Source: Sandaracinus amylolyticus
GTDB lineage: Bacteria > Myxococcota_A > Polyangia > Polyangiales > Sandaracinaceae
DNA length: 64,000 nucleotides
Reading direction: 5' to 3'
Assembly: GCF_021631985.1 (NCBI RefSeq)
Contig: NZ_CP070225.1
Location: 7,750,001 to 7,814,000, forward strand
Below are positions 37,201 to 45,229 of this stretch, one piece after another. The position numbers and the translations under genes were made by a program. How positions within the stretch are numbered: the first letter of the stretch is position 1; the number at the start of each line of letters is the position of its first letter. Below the pieces are notes generated by a model. It saw only the letters and a list, made by a program, of their open reading frames with translations. It did not search any database and was not told where the DNA came from.

Positions 37201-37322
37201 TGGGCGGTGTGGTGTCGAGCACGCTGCTCGGGCTCTTCGTGCTGCCGGCGCTGCTCTCGTACGCACTGCGCGGCACGAAGTCGCAGGCGACCACCGAAGG
37301 ACCTTATCGCGATCCCTCGTGA
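34218..37322 (+). CDS. czcA: Heavy-metal RND efflux transporter (CzcA family)
   Basis: 1034 residues, the normal length. Twelve membrane helices in the usual 1+5+1+5 arrangement with two large periplasmic loops. Helix 4 has the HME-RND proton-relay motif DFGLLVDGPIVMVEAVM (Asp, Asp, Glu), the form seen in divalent-metal CzcA pumps; monovalent CusA proteins differ here. VPRLPVDAVPDVTNVQVVV near the N-terminus is another HME signature. It should export Zn2+, Co2+, Cd2+ or Ni2+ using the proton gradient. Third gene of a three-gene operon, nine bases after the adaptor. No metal sensor gene is beside it. Confidence 0.92.
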   Translation: MLERITDLSVAQRVLMVVLGLAVLISGFWAVPRLPVDAVPDVTNVQVVVLTEASGLSAEEMERFVTFPVEMAMTGLPGLTELRSVTRGGLSAVTIVFDEGVDVWFARQLVTERVREVEADIPPEFGRPQLAPVSTGLGEIYQFVLRSDQRSSMELRSMLQWEISPRLRSVPGVIEVNAMGGAAKEFQVVIDPRRLAAYGLTLGQVLESLERGNASVGGGWIERGPEQYVIRGEGLLRDVAEIGSVVVSADDDGTPILVQQLSEVREGAALPYGVVTQNGEGEAVTGIVLMLIGQNSREVVSRVHEEMARIRAELPDDVEVDVVYDRASFIERTLKTVATNLIEGLVLVAIVILVFLRSWRAALLVTLGIPFAMILAVWGMIALGVDGSLMSLGAIDFGLLVDGPIVMVEAVMARLAIEDLSKRSRVETIRDAIRQVARPVAFSVLIILLVYVPLLSLEGTEGKMFRPMATTMALALGGSVVFALLVFPAGAALFLKGGGHHHGGFLGWLERRYTTLVERAVRARGPLVGLAVALLVCTIPIGGSLGADFVPRIDEGDIVVAIRRIPSLGLSEARRLDLEVERVLARFPEVVSQIGMTGRSEVATDPVGMDNTDILVRLRPKEEWTTAHDLDALGEAMKTAIESEVPSTFVSISQPIEDRTNEMISGSRADVAILLFGDDLERMSSIGRRIGSVLRSVPGAGDVRVERALGMPMLLVRPDRTRLARYGMHSEEVLAAVEASRQGRLVGHVFEGQRRMALRVLLPPIEQSLEGFRALPVGTSDGTLVPIGQVASVVEGDGPSQISRQSLRRRLRIEVNIRGRDLISFVDDARAAVSREIELPDGYDLEWGGQFENFQRASARLGIVVPIALAIIFVMLFFAFGDVRYALAVFPGVPFALIGGVAALAARGMPFSIPAAVGFIALCGIAVLNGVVMASEVKRRIEGGAGVEDAIRSGAIAVLRAVLLTATVAAIGFLPMAISGSAGSEVQRPLATAVMGGVVSSTLLGLFVLPALLSYALRGTKSQATTEGPYRDPS

Positions 37323-38122
37323 TCGACGGGCGGCGGGAGCGATCGCAGCCGCGCCTTGATCCGCTGGAACGCCGGCTCGTCGATCTCGAGGTCGGCGCTC
37401 GGCTTCGCAGCGATCGCGGCCTGCGTCGCCTCCAGCCGATCCTCGGTCATCGGGTGCGTCGCGAACCATCGCTCGAGCACGCCACGCTCCTCTTCTTCGG
37501 CGGCGAGCGTCGCGAAGAAGCGCGTCAGCCCCGAGGGATCGATCCCTGCGTTCGTCGTGTACTCCACCGCCGAGGCATCGGCCTCGCGCTCGTCGTCGCG
37601 GCTGTAGCTCGCGAAGATCGCGCCCGCGCCCGCGCCGAGCGCGGCCTGCTCGAGCTGACCGGGCTCACGACCGAGCAGCACGTACGCGAGCGTCGCGCCG
37701 AGCGCGGTGCTCTGCATGCGCGTCATCTGCTGGACGCCGTGGCGGTGCTCCACATGCGCGATCTCGTGCGCCAGCGGGCCCGCGAGCTCCGACATCGTCT
37801 CGGCCTCCTCGACGAGCCCGCGGGTCACGTAGATGAACCCACCGGGCAGCGCGAACGCGTTGATCTGATCGGTGTCGACGACCCGGAACTGCCAGGGCAC
37901 GTCGCGCGCGCCGCCGGCACCGACGAGCAGTCGGCGGCCGAGGTCGGTCACGTAGGTCGTGATCGCGGGGTCGTCGAGGATCGGCATCTCCTGCTCGATC
38001 TCCTCCGAGGCCTGCATCCCCATCGCGACCTCGCGCTGGGTGGACACCGTGCTCACGCACGCAGGCACCGCGAGCGCGGCGACCAGCGCGAGCGCGAGCC
38101 GACCGTCGGCCATCGTGCGCAT
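37304..38122 (-). CDS. M48-family metalloprotease lipoprotein (BepA/LoiP-like)
   Basis: 272 residues. Lipobox LAVPAC in the N-terminal segment gives a periplasmic lipoprotein. The zinc site is HEIAHVEHRH, with the third ligand Glu in DDEREADASAVEY. VVDTDQINAFALPGGFIYVTRGL is the family segment before the zinc helix. It probably assists outer-membrane protein quality control. AGGAGG ahead of the ATG at 38122 fixes the start; the open frame continues upstream without a ribosome site. Its 3' end overlaps the czcA 3' end by 19 bases on opposite strands. Confidence 0.92.
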   Translation of the reverse strand: MRTMADGRLALALVAALAVPACVSTVSTQREVAMGMQASEEIEQEMPILDDPAITTYVTDLGRRLLVGAGGARDVPWQFRVVDTDQINAFALPGGFIYVTRGLVEEAETMSELAGPLAHEIAHVEHRHGVQQMTRMQSTALGATLAYVLLGREPGQLEQAALGAGAGAIFASYSRDDEREADASAVEYTTNAGIDPSGLTRFFATLAAEEEERGVLERWFATHPMTEDRLEATQAAIAAKPSADLEIDEPAFQRIKARLRSLPPPVDHEGSR

Positions 38123-38214
38123 CCGTGCTTCCTCCTGCGCGGAGCGCGCAGCAAGCGATGCGCCACGCGCGCGCTCGGGCCAGCTGGAGTGCTCGCTCGG
38201 ACGGGAGGGCGTTC

Positions 38215-38655
38215 TCAGGTCTCGACGAACGAGAAGCGCCGTCGCATCACGCCGCGCACCGCGATCCACGACAGCAAGCCCACCGGCCCGAACATCAGCG
38301 TGAGCACGAGCGAGGGCACGACCGCGAGGTGCGGGATCCCGAGGCGCCGCGCGTCGCGCACCTCCCACGCACCGACGAAGAGATCGAAGATCAGGTAGTG
38401 CACCCAGCACGCGATCACGGTCTGTCGCGTGGTGAAGATCCGCATCACGCCGTCGAGCGTGAAGAAGTGCGAGCCCTGCGGGCCGGGGTGATCACCGAAG
38501 AGCAGGATCGTGTACGCGATGCCGAGCAACAGCGGCACGAGCCCCGAGAACACGAGCCGCTCGGTGCCCCGCCATCGCGGCGCGAAGACGAGCAGCAGCC
38601 ACGCGGGCACCACCGAGTAGTTGAGCGCCAGGAAGACGTGATCGAGCGTGTCCAC
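38215..38655 (-). CDS. ABA4-like (DUF4281) membrane protein
   Basis: 146 residues with four hydrophobic helices. LALNYSVVPAWLLLVFAPRW at the start, LFGDHPGPQGSHFFTLDGV in the middle and WVHYLIFDLFVGAWEVRDA later match the ABA4/DUF4281 family. In plants ABA4 is needed for neoxanthin formation; bacterial members have no known reaction. Three bases separate it from the DUF1295 gene upstream, so both form an operon. Confidence 0.85.
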   Translation of the reverse strand: MDTLDHVFLALNYSVVPAWLLLVFAPRWRGTERLVFSGLVPLLLGIAYTILLFGDHPGPQGSHFFTLDGVMRIFTTRQTVIACWVHYLIFDLFVGAWEVRDARRLGIPHLAVVPSLVLTLMFGPVGLLSWIAVRGVMRRRFSFVET

Positions 38656-38658
38656 GTC

Positions 38659-39468
38659 TCAGCCGCGCGGAGGCATCGGGAGCAGGCGCGACGTCGTCTT
38701 CTGGTACTCGCGGTAGGCGGGGTACTTCGAGATCGTGATCTGCTCGGTGAACGTGGTCGATCCCTGGAAGAGCAACGAGAGCAGCACCGCGCCCACGATG
38801 GTCCAGTTGGCCCATCCCGCGCCCGCGGCCACCGAGAACAGGTAGAGCGCCCACCACATCCCCTGCTCGCAGAAGAAGTTCGGATGGCGCGAGTAGCGGA
38901 AGAGGCCCGTCGTGAGGAACTCGCGCTCCACACGCTCACCGCGTGCCTTCCGCGCGTGCTTGTCCTGGTGGAAGCGCCACTGCTGCTCGTCCGCGATCGT
39001 CTCGCCGGCGAGGAACGCGACGAAGAGCAGCGCCGCGATCACGTCGATCGCGTTCAGCGGCGTGCCCACGCCGTGCTCGAGCGCGGCCCACGCGGGCAGC
39101 GTGATGAGCAACAAGAGCACGTTCTGGTAGAGCGCGATGAACCCGAAGTTGAACGCCTGGAACGCCGCCGGGCTCATCCGCTCGCGCAGCACGGCCCACC
39201 GATAGTCCTCGCCGCCCGCGGCATAGCCGCCCTTGCGCGCGAAGTTGAACGTGAGCCGCGCGCCCCACGCCGCGACGAGCACCGTCATCAGCACGAGCCG
39301 CGCGTCGCCGAAGCCCGCGCACCACGCGAACCACGCGACGTAGAGCGGCGGGACGATCGACCAGATGCGATCGACCCACGAGCACTCGCGCGTGAAGAGC
39401 GAGAGGACCCAGCACAGGGCGGCGGCCGCGAGGGCGCCGTAGACCGCGAACATCAACGAGGTGGGCAC
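38659..39468 (-). CDS. DUF1295/steroid 5-alpha-reductase-fold membrane protein
   Basis: 269 residues with about seven membrane helices. GLFRYSRHPNFFCEQGMWWAL is the conserved C-terminal signature shared with isoprenylcysteine methyltransferases and 5-alpha reductases; KYPAYREYQKTTSRLLP closes the protein. Family members bind NADPH or SAM and act on membrane lipids or steroids. Located immediately upstream of the ABA4-like gene on the same strand, which hints at a shared role in isoprenoid or sterol-like lipid modification. Confidence 0.88.
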   Translation of the reverse strand: MPTSLMFAVYGALAAAALCWVLSLFTRECSWVDRIWSIVPPLYVAWFAWCAGFGDARLVLMTVLVAAWGARLTFNFARKGGYAAGGEDYRWAVLRERMSPAAFQAFNFGFIALYQNVLLLLITLPAWAALEHGVGTPLNAIDVIAALLFVAFLAGETIADEQQWRFHQDKHARKARGERVEREFLTTGLFRYSRHPNFFCEQGMWWALYLFSVAAGAGWANWTIVGAVLLSLLFQGSTTFTEQITISKYPAYREYQKTTSRLLPMPPRG

Positions 39469-39553
39469 GCGGCGCGTGATTCTCGTCGCCCGCCCCGGCC
39501 GAGTAAAGAGCGCGGATGCGCGGGTGACGCGCGCAGACCACGATGCGCGCTCC

Positions 39554-40081
39554 GTGACGACGACCCTTCGATTCCGAGCCGCGCATCACGACGACGTGCC
39601 TGCGATCGTCGCGCTCGTGGAGAGCGCCTATCGCGGCGACGCGAGCCGCGCCGGATGGACCACCGAGGCCGATCTACTCGACGGTCAGCGCACCGACGCG
39701 AGAGAGATCGCGGAGCTGCTCGGGAGCGCGCACACGCGCCTCGTGCTCGCGGAGCGCGAGGGATCGCTGGTGGGCTGCGTGGTGGTGAAGGACGAGGACG
39801 AGAGCGCGTACCTCGGCATGCTCTCGGTGCGGCCGATGCTGCAGGGCGGAGGGGTCGGGCGCGCGCTGGTCGCGGAGGCGGAGCGCGTCGCGCGCGACGA
39901 GCTCGGTCACCGCACGATGCGCATGACGGTGATCACCCAGCGCGACGAGCTGATCGCGTGGTACGCGCGGCTCGGCTACACGCCGACCGGCGACACCGAG
40001 CCGTTCCCCTACGGCGATCCGCGCTTCGGCCTGCCGCGGCGCGACGATCTCGTGTTCGTCGTGCTCAAGAAGGCGCTCTGA
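39554..40081 (+). CDS. GNAT-family N-acetyltransferase
   Basis: About 175 residues. FRAAHHDDVPAIVALVESA opens the GNAT fold, LGMLSVRPMLQGGGVGRALVAEAE holds the acetyl-CoA loop (QGGGVG), and DELIAWYARLGYTPTGD is motif B. The start is chosen as GTG 39554, just before the conserved strand; upstream GTG 39524 is possible. Substrate unknown. The stop TGA runs directly into the first base of a 93-bp tandem repeat. Divergent from the DUF1295 gene. Confidence 0.87.
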   Translation: MTTTLRFRAAHHDDVPAIVALVESAYRGDASRAGWTTEADLLDGQRTDAREIAELLGSAHTRLVLAEREGSLVGCVVVKDEDESAYLGMLSVRPMLQGGGVGRALVAEAERVARDELGHRTMRMTVITQRDELIAWYARLGYTPTGDTEPFPYGDPRFGLPRRDDLVFVVLKKAL

Positions 40082-40272
40082 GCCCTTGCAGGAGTGCTCG
40101 TCCCGCCGGTCCCGGACGGGAGCGCGCGACGCGCGCGGACGGTAGGGACCGGCGGGCGAGCCGAGTTTTCGACAGCCCTTGCAGGAGTGCTCGTCCCGCA
40201 GGTCCCGGACGGGAGCGCGCGACGCGCGCGGACGGTAGGGACCGGCGGGCGAGCCGAGTTTTCGACAGCCCT
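40081..40272. repeat. 93-bp palindromic tandem repeat, two copies (family locus A)
   Basis: Units at 40081-40173 and 40174-40266 differ at one base; six bases of a third unit follow. Each unit has outer arms GCTCG/CGAGC and an inner stem CCCGCCGGTCCC/GGGACCGGCGGG around a GC-rich loop. The one change (position about 40200) breaks one stem pair in copy 2. The element sits between the convergent GNAT and STAS-like genes and fills the gap, where it may also act as a two-way terminator. The same element in diverged form is found at 61478-61752. Confidence 0.9.
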
Positions 40273-40276
40273 CGAG

Positions 40277-40714
40277 TCAGGCGCTGCCGATCCAGTCGAG
40301 GCACTGCTCGAGGCTCTCGAGCACCGCGATCTCGAGCGTCTGCCCGGCGCCCACCGTGACGGTCTCGCCGATGCCCGAGACCATGCGCTTCACGCTCGTC
40401 TGGGTGACCGTGGCCGCGGGGGTGATCGCGGGGTTGCGCTTCACGCCGAGCTTCGCGATCGCGGGCCAGAAGCGTGTCTGGATCGCGCGTTGGAAGTCGG
40501 CGTTGAGCACCTTCATGTTGCGTGGATCCGCGACCATGCCGACCGGCGCGTGCACCTTCGCGGCCTCGAGCAGATCGTCGATGAACGCGTCGACCTGATC
40601 GGTCGCGACGTACCCGTCCATCTCGTAGAGGATCGTGCGATGGCGCGGCAGCAGGTAGACGTCCGCGCGCAGCTTCCCGTAGGTCTTCGTGTAGAGCGAC
40701 TTCTTCGGAACCAT
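40277..40714 (-). CDS. STAS/SpoIIAA-like protein
   Basis: 145 residues. Alternating strands and helices (YLLPRHRTILYEMDGYVATDQVDAFIDDLL, GMVADPRNMKVLNADFQRAI, LEIAVLESLEQCLDWI) fit the SpoIIAA-like STAS fold found in many myxobacterial proteins. No catalytic residue or phospho-acceptor Ser of the anti-anti-sigma type is obvious. It lies 22 bases after the TPR gene's upstream end, on the same strand as the kinase cluster, but is separated enough that co-transcription is uncertain. Confidence 0.7.
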   Translation of the reverse strand: MVPKKSLYTKTYGKLRADVYLLPRHRTILYEMDGYVATDQVDAFIDDLLEAAKVHAPVGMVADPRNMKVLNADFQRAIQTRFWPAIAKLGVKRNPAITPAATVTQTSVKRMVSGIGETVTVGAGQTLEIAVLESLEQCLDWIGSA

Positions 40715-40736
40715 CCCCCACCCCTCGCGCGAGCGA

Positions 40737-41528
40737 TCAGAACCGACCCGACACGCCGACGCCCGCGACCTCGGGGCTCACCAGCGGGATCACCTGCATC
40801 GCCGTCGCCGCGTCCTCGCGCTCGCCCGACTCGCTCGCGCCGACGATCGCGAGCACGATCCCGGTCACCGCGATCACGCCGCCGCCGATCAGCAGCACGT
40901 CGGTCACGAGCGCGTAGGTGCGGACCTCGTCGCGCAGCTGGATCTGCTCGCTGCGCAGCGTCGCGTCCTCGAACGCCGCGTTGCGATCGACCGCGAGCAC
41001 GCCCGTGATGACGCCCGCGACCACCGCCGCGCCACCGATGCCGGTGAGCACCCAGCCCGCGGTCCCGACGCCGCTCGATCCACGCTGCTGCGTCGTGCGC
41101 GTCTCGCTCGGCGGCGGGGTGGCCGCGCTCGGCGTCGTGCTCGCGGGCTGCGTGGTCGCCGGTGCGCGCGACGCGGCCTCGAGCCGCGCTTCCTCGCGCA
41201 GCGCCGCGATCGACTGGTGCGCGCGCGAGCGCAGCTCCGCCGTCGTGCCCGGCAGCGCGACGAAGCGCTCGTACTCGCGGATCGCATCGTCACGCCGCGC
41301 GAGGCGCTCGTACGAGCGCGCGATGTTGTAGACGAGCTCCGGCTCGGCGCGCATCGAGAACGCCTGCTGGAAGAGCTCGATCGCCTGCTCGTACTCGCGC
41401 GCGGCGTAGTGCTCCATGCCGCGATCGACGAGCCCCTGGAACTCCGGCGGCTCCTCCTGCGCCGACCCCGACGCAGCGCTCCCGAGCACCACTGCGAGCG
41501 CGAGCGCCATCGAGACGATCCCACGCAT
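40737..41528 (-). CDS. Secreted TPR-repeat protein with C-terminal membrane helices
   Basis: 263 residues. Signal peptide ends near SGSAQ-EE; TPR-like helices fill residues 30-120 (YAAREYEQAIELFQQAFSM, ELVYNIARSYERLARRDDAI). A Pro/Thr linker follows, then two hydrophobic helices (GWVLTGIGGAAVVAGVITGVLAV and a second near 215). The ATG shares its A with the stop of the BMP lipoprotein gene (TGATG), so both are made together. This protein type commonly accompanies Ser/Thr kinases in myxobacteria, probably as a periplasmic scaffold; exact function unknown. Confidence 0.82.
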   Translation of the reverse strand: MRGIVSMALALAVVLGSAASGSAQEEPPEFQGLVDRGMEHYAAREYEQAIELFQQAFSMRAEPELVYNIARSYERLARRDDAIREYERFVALPGTTAELRSRAHQSIAALREEARLEAASRAPATTQPASTTPSAATPPPSETRTTQQRGSSGVGTAGWVLTGIGGAAVVAGVITGVLAVDRNAAFEDATLRSEQIQLRDEVRTYALVTDVLLIGGGVIAVTGIVLAIVGASESGEREDAATAMQVIPLVSPEVAGVGVSGRF

Positions 41529-42736
41529 CACCGCACCCCCGGGCAGACCGCGGGCACCACCGCGGGCGTCGTTCCGTCGAGCTCGTAGATGCCCTCGACG
41601 AACCAGCACATGTTCAGCAGATCGGCGTCGGTCGGCACCGCGCCCGACTGCACGCGCGTCGTGCCGCGGTTGTCCTCGACCGGCCCGCGGAACGGATAGT
41701 GGCGGCTCTCCTCGCTGTCGGCGGTGAGCTCGCTGACGAGCCCCTCGATCTCGAGGCGCACCGCGGTGGGCACCGGCCCGGTCGGGTCGAAGGGCGCGAG
41801 GTACACCACGCTCTCCGAGGGATCGGGCTTCATCTGCTCGTAGATCGGCTCCGCGGGCTCCCACGTGCCGTCGCGCATCTCGCTCACGATGCGCGTGATC
41901 ATCGGGCCCCAGTTCCAGTACGCGCTCGTCAGGCAGCGCGACGGAGCGAACTGGCAGCTGTCGGGGTTGTCGTAGCCGATCGAGTAGACCGGCCCTTCGT
42001 CCAGCGCGTTCAGCTCGGCCGAGACCTGGATCGGCACGGGCGTGTCGGTCTGCCCGAAGATCACGTCGGCGCCCGCCGCGACGAGCTCCTCGGTCGCCGC
42101 GGTCTCCTCCTCGGGATCGAACCACGCATAGGTCCAGCGCACGAGCACGCGCGCGTCGGGGTTCACCGAGCGCACGCCGCGCGTGAACGCGTTCATGTGA
42201 CGCACCGACTCCGGGATCACGACCGGCCCCACGAGCCCGATGCGATCGCCGCGCGTCATGCGTCCCGCGAGCACGCCGGCCTGGTAGAGCGCGAGCTCCA
42301 TGCGGCCGAAGTACGAGCCGAGGTTCGGCCCGGTCTGGAAGCCCGAGCAGATGAGGAAGCGGCGATCGGGATGACGCAGCGCCGCGGCCTGGATCGGGAC
42401 GAGGAAGTCGTAGCTGGTGCCGACGATCACGTCGTCGCCGCGCGCGACGAACTCGTCGATCACGCGCGCCGCGTCGGAGACCGCGACGGTCGGCGAGTAG
42501 TGCGTCGCCACGTCGTCGACGTTCTCCTCGAGATAGAGCCGCGCGTCGTCGTGGGTCTTCGTCCAGCCGTGATCACCGACCGGGCCGACGTAGAGGAAGC
42601 CGACGTCGATCGTGCCTTCGATCGGCGGCGGGCCACCGCCCTCGTCGATCTGGGGATCGAGGATCAACGAGCATCCGGGCGTCGCGAGCGCGAGGAGCGC
42701 GCCCGTGACGAGCGTGTGGGAAAACGGTCGGTTCAT
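41528..42736 (-). CDS. BMP/PnrA-family substrate-binding lipoprotein
   Basis: 402 residues. Signal with lipobox ATPGC, then the BMP fold: VGFLYVGPVGDHGWTKTHDDAR, the SYDFLVPIQAAALRHPDRRFLICSG segment, and WTYAWFDPEEETAATEELVAAGADVIFGQTD. PnrA-type proteins bind nucleosides for ABC import. No permease or ATPase gene is near, and the protein is encoded between a Ser/Thr kinase and a TPR protein, so a sensing role is possible. GGGAGG precedes the ATG. The gene is 65 bases after the kinase stop. Confidence 0.88.
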   Translation of the reverse strand: MNRPFSHTLVTGALLALATPGCSLILDPQIDEGGGPPPIEGTIDVGFLYVGPVGDHGWTKTHDDARLYLEENVDDVATHYSPTVAVSDAARVIDEFVARGDDVIVGTSYDFLVPIQAAALRHPDRRFLICSGFQTGPNLGSYFGRMELALYQAGVLAGRMTRGDRIGLVGPVVIPESVRHMNAFTRGVRSVNPDARVLVRWTYAWFDPEEETAATEELVAAGADVIFGQTDTPVPIQVSAELNALDEGPVYSIGYDNPDSCQFAPSRCLTSAYWNWGPMITRIVSEMRDGTWEPAEPIYEQMKPDPSESVVYLAPFDPTGPVPTAVRLEIEGLVSELTADSEESRHYPFRGPVEDNRGTTRVQSGAVPTDADLLNMCWFVEGIYELDGTTPAVVPAVCPGVR

Positions 42737-42801
42737 CCTGCCTCCCGAGGGCTCGAGGCCCGGTGCGGCGCGGCGATTCGGTTCGAGGTGTGTGCCTGGC
42801 A

Positions 42802-44559
42802 TCAGTCGACGACGGGCACCGATCGAGCGCGCGTGTCGTCGACGACGCCGCGGCGCGGGCTCTCCGGCGAGACGGCGGGGCTCGTCGTCGTCGCGGGCGG
42901 AGGCGGAGAAGTCGAAGGCGAAGGAGTCGCGACCGCGGCGGGCGCGGTCTCGGTGCGCGCGCGTCGCGAGCGCGAAGACGAGGAAGACGTGGTCGCGACC
43001 GGGGGAGGCGCAGCGATCGGCGCCGCGACCTCGACCGGCGGCGGCGCGACCGGCGCGAGCTCGTGCAGCTCCACGTGCACCGCGACCGAGTCGCCCTGGA
43101 GCACGGCCGGCACGCGCGCGGGGCGGTGTCCCTCGAGCGTCACCTCGAGCTCGACGCGCTCGCCGCGCTCGCCCGCGATCTCCTGCTCGAGCGGGGTCGT
43201 CCCGATCACGTCGCCGCGCGCGCGCACCTCGGCGCCCGCGGGATCCGACGTCACGATCACGCGCGTCGGCCGCGCAGCCGGCGCTTCCACCGGCGTCGCC
43301 GCGACCGTGGGCGCGGGAGCGGGCGTGGGATCGGAGCTCGCCCCGCCGCCCCACGCGAGCAGCCCCGCGACCGTCGCCGCGCCCGCGACCACCGCGACCA
43401 CCGCGCCGGTGCGCGCGCGCGAGGGTCGCAGCTCCGCGGGCATCGGCTGCGGCGTCGGCGTGGTCCCCGGCACCTCGCTCGGCGAGCGCAGCATCACCGG
43501 CCCCGACGCACTGATCTCGACGCTCTGATCGTGCGAGCTGCGCATGCTGCTCAGCGACGAGCCGTCGATCTTCGCGAGCGCCTGCATGACCTCGGCGACG
43601 CTCTGGAAGCGATCGCTCGGGCGCTTCTCCATGCAGCGCTTGATCACCGCCTCGAGCCCCGCGGGCATCTCGGGCGCGCGCGTCTCGCCGGCTCGCAGCA
43701 CGATCCGATCGCGCACGTTCGGCACCGGCGCGTTCAGGTGCTGCTGGAGGATCGACACCGCGCTCTTGCCGCCGAACGGCACCTGCCCCGCGACGAGCGA
43801 GAAGAGCACCACGCCGAGCGCGTAGATGTCGGTCCGGTTGTCGACCGGATCGCAGACGATCTGCTCGGGCGCCATGTAGCGAGGCGAGCCCAGCATCGTC
43901 TCGCCGCGCGTGAGGTCGCGCTCGAGCGGCGCGATCTCCTGGTTCTCCTGGAAGACCTTCACGAGGCCGAAGTCGAGCACCTTCACGTGCTCCGACTCGT
44001 CGTCCTCGCCGCGCGTGAGCATCACGTTGCCCGGCTTGAGATCACGATGCGCGAGCGACTCGCGATGCGCGGCGCGCAGCGCCCGGCAGATCTCCAGCGC
44101 GATGCGGCTCGCGCGGCCCGGCTCGACGCGCACCTCGCGCGCGAGCACGTCGGTGAGCGGCTCGCCGTCGAGCAGCTCCATGACCATGAAGAGCCCGCCG
44201 TCGGACGTCTCGCCGTAGTCGTGGACCGTGACGATGTTCGGGTGCTTCAGCCTCGAGCTGATCGACGCCTCGAGGAAGAAGCGCTTCCGGAAGTCGTCGT
44301 TGCCCTTCTGGATCGCGAGCAGCTTGATCGCGACCTTGCGATCGAGGGGCAGCTGGGTCGCCCGATAGACGCGGCCCATGCCGCCGATCGCGATCAGCGA
44401 GTCGAGCCGGTACTTCGAGGTGAGCTCCCGGGGCAGCAGCTCTCCGGCTGGCGGCATCGACGCGGGGGGCCGCTCCGCGCGCGCCTCACCGCTCTGCTCG
44501 ACACCCGCGCCCGTGTCGTCCGGGCTCTCGGTACCGCTGGGTGCCTTCTCTCCGACCAC
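42802..44559 (-). CDS. Membrane Ser/Thr protein kinase with PEGA domain
   Basis: 585 residues from a GTG behind GGAGGGGGG. Kinase domain about 45-315: IAIGGMGRVYRAT, AIKLL, HRDLKPGNVM, LDFGLVKV and MAPEQIVC are all intact (RD kinase). A linker and one membrane helix (GAVVAVVAGAATVAGLLAWG) follow, then a PEGA domain (VIVTSDPAGAEVRARGDVIGTTPLEQEI) outside, then a long Ser/Pro/Thr-rich tail. The PEGA part may sense or bind cell-wall material. It follows an FHA gene by 93 bases that contain a promoter-like TTGACT element and precedes the BMP lipoprotein gene. Confidence 0.92.
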   Translation of the reverse strand: MVGEKAPSGTESPDDTGAGVEQSGEARAERPPASMPPAGELLPRELTSKYRLDSLIAIGGMGRVYRATQLPLDRKVAIKLLAIQKGNDDFRKRFFLEASISSRLKHPNIVTVHDYGETSDGGLFMVMELLDGEPLTDVLAREVRVEPGRASRIALEICRALRAAHRESLAHRDLKPGNVMLTRGEDDESEHVKVLDFGLVKVFQENQEIAPLERDLTRGETMLGSPRYMAPEQIVCDPVDNRTDIYALGVVLFSLVAGQVPFGGKSAVSILQQHLNAPVPNVRDRIVLRAGETRAPEMPAGLEAVIKRCMEKRPSDRFQSVAEVMQALAKIDGSSLSSMRSSHDQSVEISASGPVMLRSPSEVPGTTPTPQPMPAELRPSRARTGAVVAVVAGAATVAGLLAWGGGASSDPTPAPAPTVAATPVEAPAARPTRVIVTSDPAGAEVRARGDVIGTTPLEQEIAGERGERVELEVTLEGHRPARVPAVLQGDSVAVHVELHELAPVAPPPVEVAAPIAAPPPVATTSSSSSRSRRARTETAPAAVATPSPSTSPPPPATTTSPAVSPESPRRGVVDDTRARSVPVVD

Positions 44560-44593
44560 GATCCGCGCCCCCCTCCCCGCTTCCCAAACGACG

Positions 44594-44622
44594 ATGTCGC
44601 CTGGTCAGACGGGAAAAGTCAA
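44594..44622 (-). promoter_or_regulatory. Candidate promoter of the kinase-BMP-TPR cluster
   Basis: On the minus strand TTGACT (44617-44622), 17 bases, CGACAT (44594-44599). The -35 element is strong, the -10 weak. It lies 35 bases before the kinase GTG. Confidence 0.35.
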
Positions 44623-44651
44623 CCCTTACAGGATCACTGGCATGGAGCGGA

Positions 44652-45173
44652 TCACGACGAGCGGAGGAGGACGAGCGTCTCGGCGAGCCGCTCGAAACGG
44701 AGGGTCCAGTCACCGAGCCGGACCGTCGCGCCGGGGGGGAGCGCGACCTCGGTGGAGCCCACCGGTTTGCCGCCGATCGCCGTGCCGTTGCGCGATCCCG
44801 CGTCCTGCAGCGTGTACGTCCCGTCGGGGGCGCGGCGGATGCGCGCGTGGAGCTTCGAGATGCTCGGATGATCGACGAGCACGTCGCTCGAGCTCGCGCG
44901 CCCGACGAGGATCGTCCCGGGGAACGTCTTCGTGACCTTCCGCACCGGGAACACGACCGCGCGCCAGAGATCGATCCCGAGCCGCATGCTCGCGGCGCCG
45001 TGGGTCATCGCGCGGGTCTGGAAGGACCAGTCCTCGTCCTCGGCGCCCTCGGGCGGCGTCCCGATCAGCTGGGCGGCGCCGAGCACCGGCTCGAGCGTCG
45101 ACTCCGTTCCCCCGCGCGCCTGTCGAGCCGCGTCGGTGAAGGCGATGCCGCTCCCGAAGACCAGCTCGCTCAT
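44652..45173 (-). CDS. FHA-domain protein
   Basis: 173 residues. The C-terminal half (about 88-165) is an FHA domain with GR in ILVGRASSSDVLVDHPSISKLHARI, the loop DAGSRNGTAIGG and a final strand VRLGDWTLRF; FHA domains bind phosphothreonine peptides. The first 85 residues are an unrecognised region with SFQTRAMTHGAASM. Immediately upstream, on the same strand, of the PEGA Ser/Thr kinase, so it probably reads phosphorylation by that kinase. Confidence 0.9.
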   Translation of the reverse strand: MSELVFGSGIAFTDAARQARGGTESTLEPVLGAAQLIGTPPEGAEDEDWSFQTRAMTHGAASMRLGIDLWRAVVFPVRKVTKTFPGTILVGRASSSDVLVDHPSISKLHARIRRAPDGTYTLQDAGSRNGTAIGGKPVGSTEVALPPGATVRLGDWTLRFERLAETLVLLRSS

Positions 45174-45229
45174 GCGATCGACCGTACCACAGCGCAGCGG
45201 AGCCCGACTCCGAGTCCTCCCCGCGGTCC

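Noticed and set aside
31669..37322. Copper/silver (Cus) efflux system
   Set aside because: CzcA-type DFG..VDG..VE motif and absence of a Met/His-rich adaptor tail or cusF-like gene favour divalent metals.
32928..37469. Minus-strand open frame of 1513 codons
   Set aside because: Antisense to the RND efflux genes, low-complexity Arg/Asp/His sequence, no motif.
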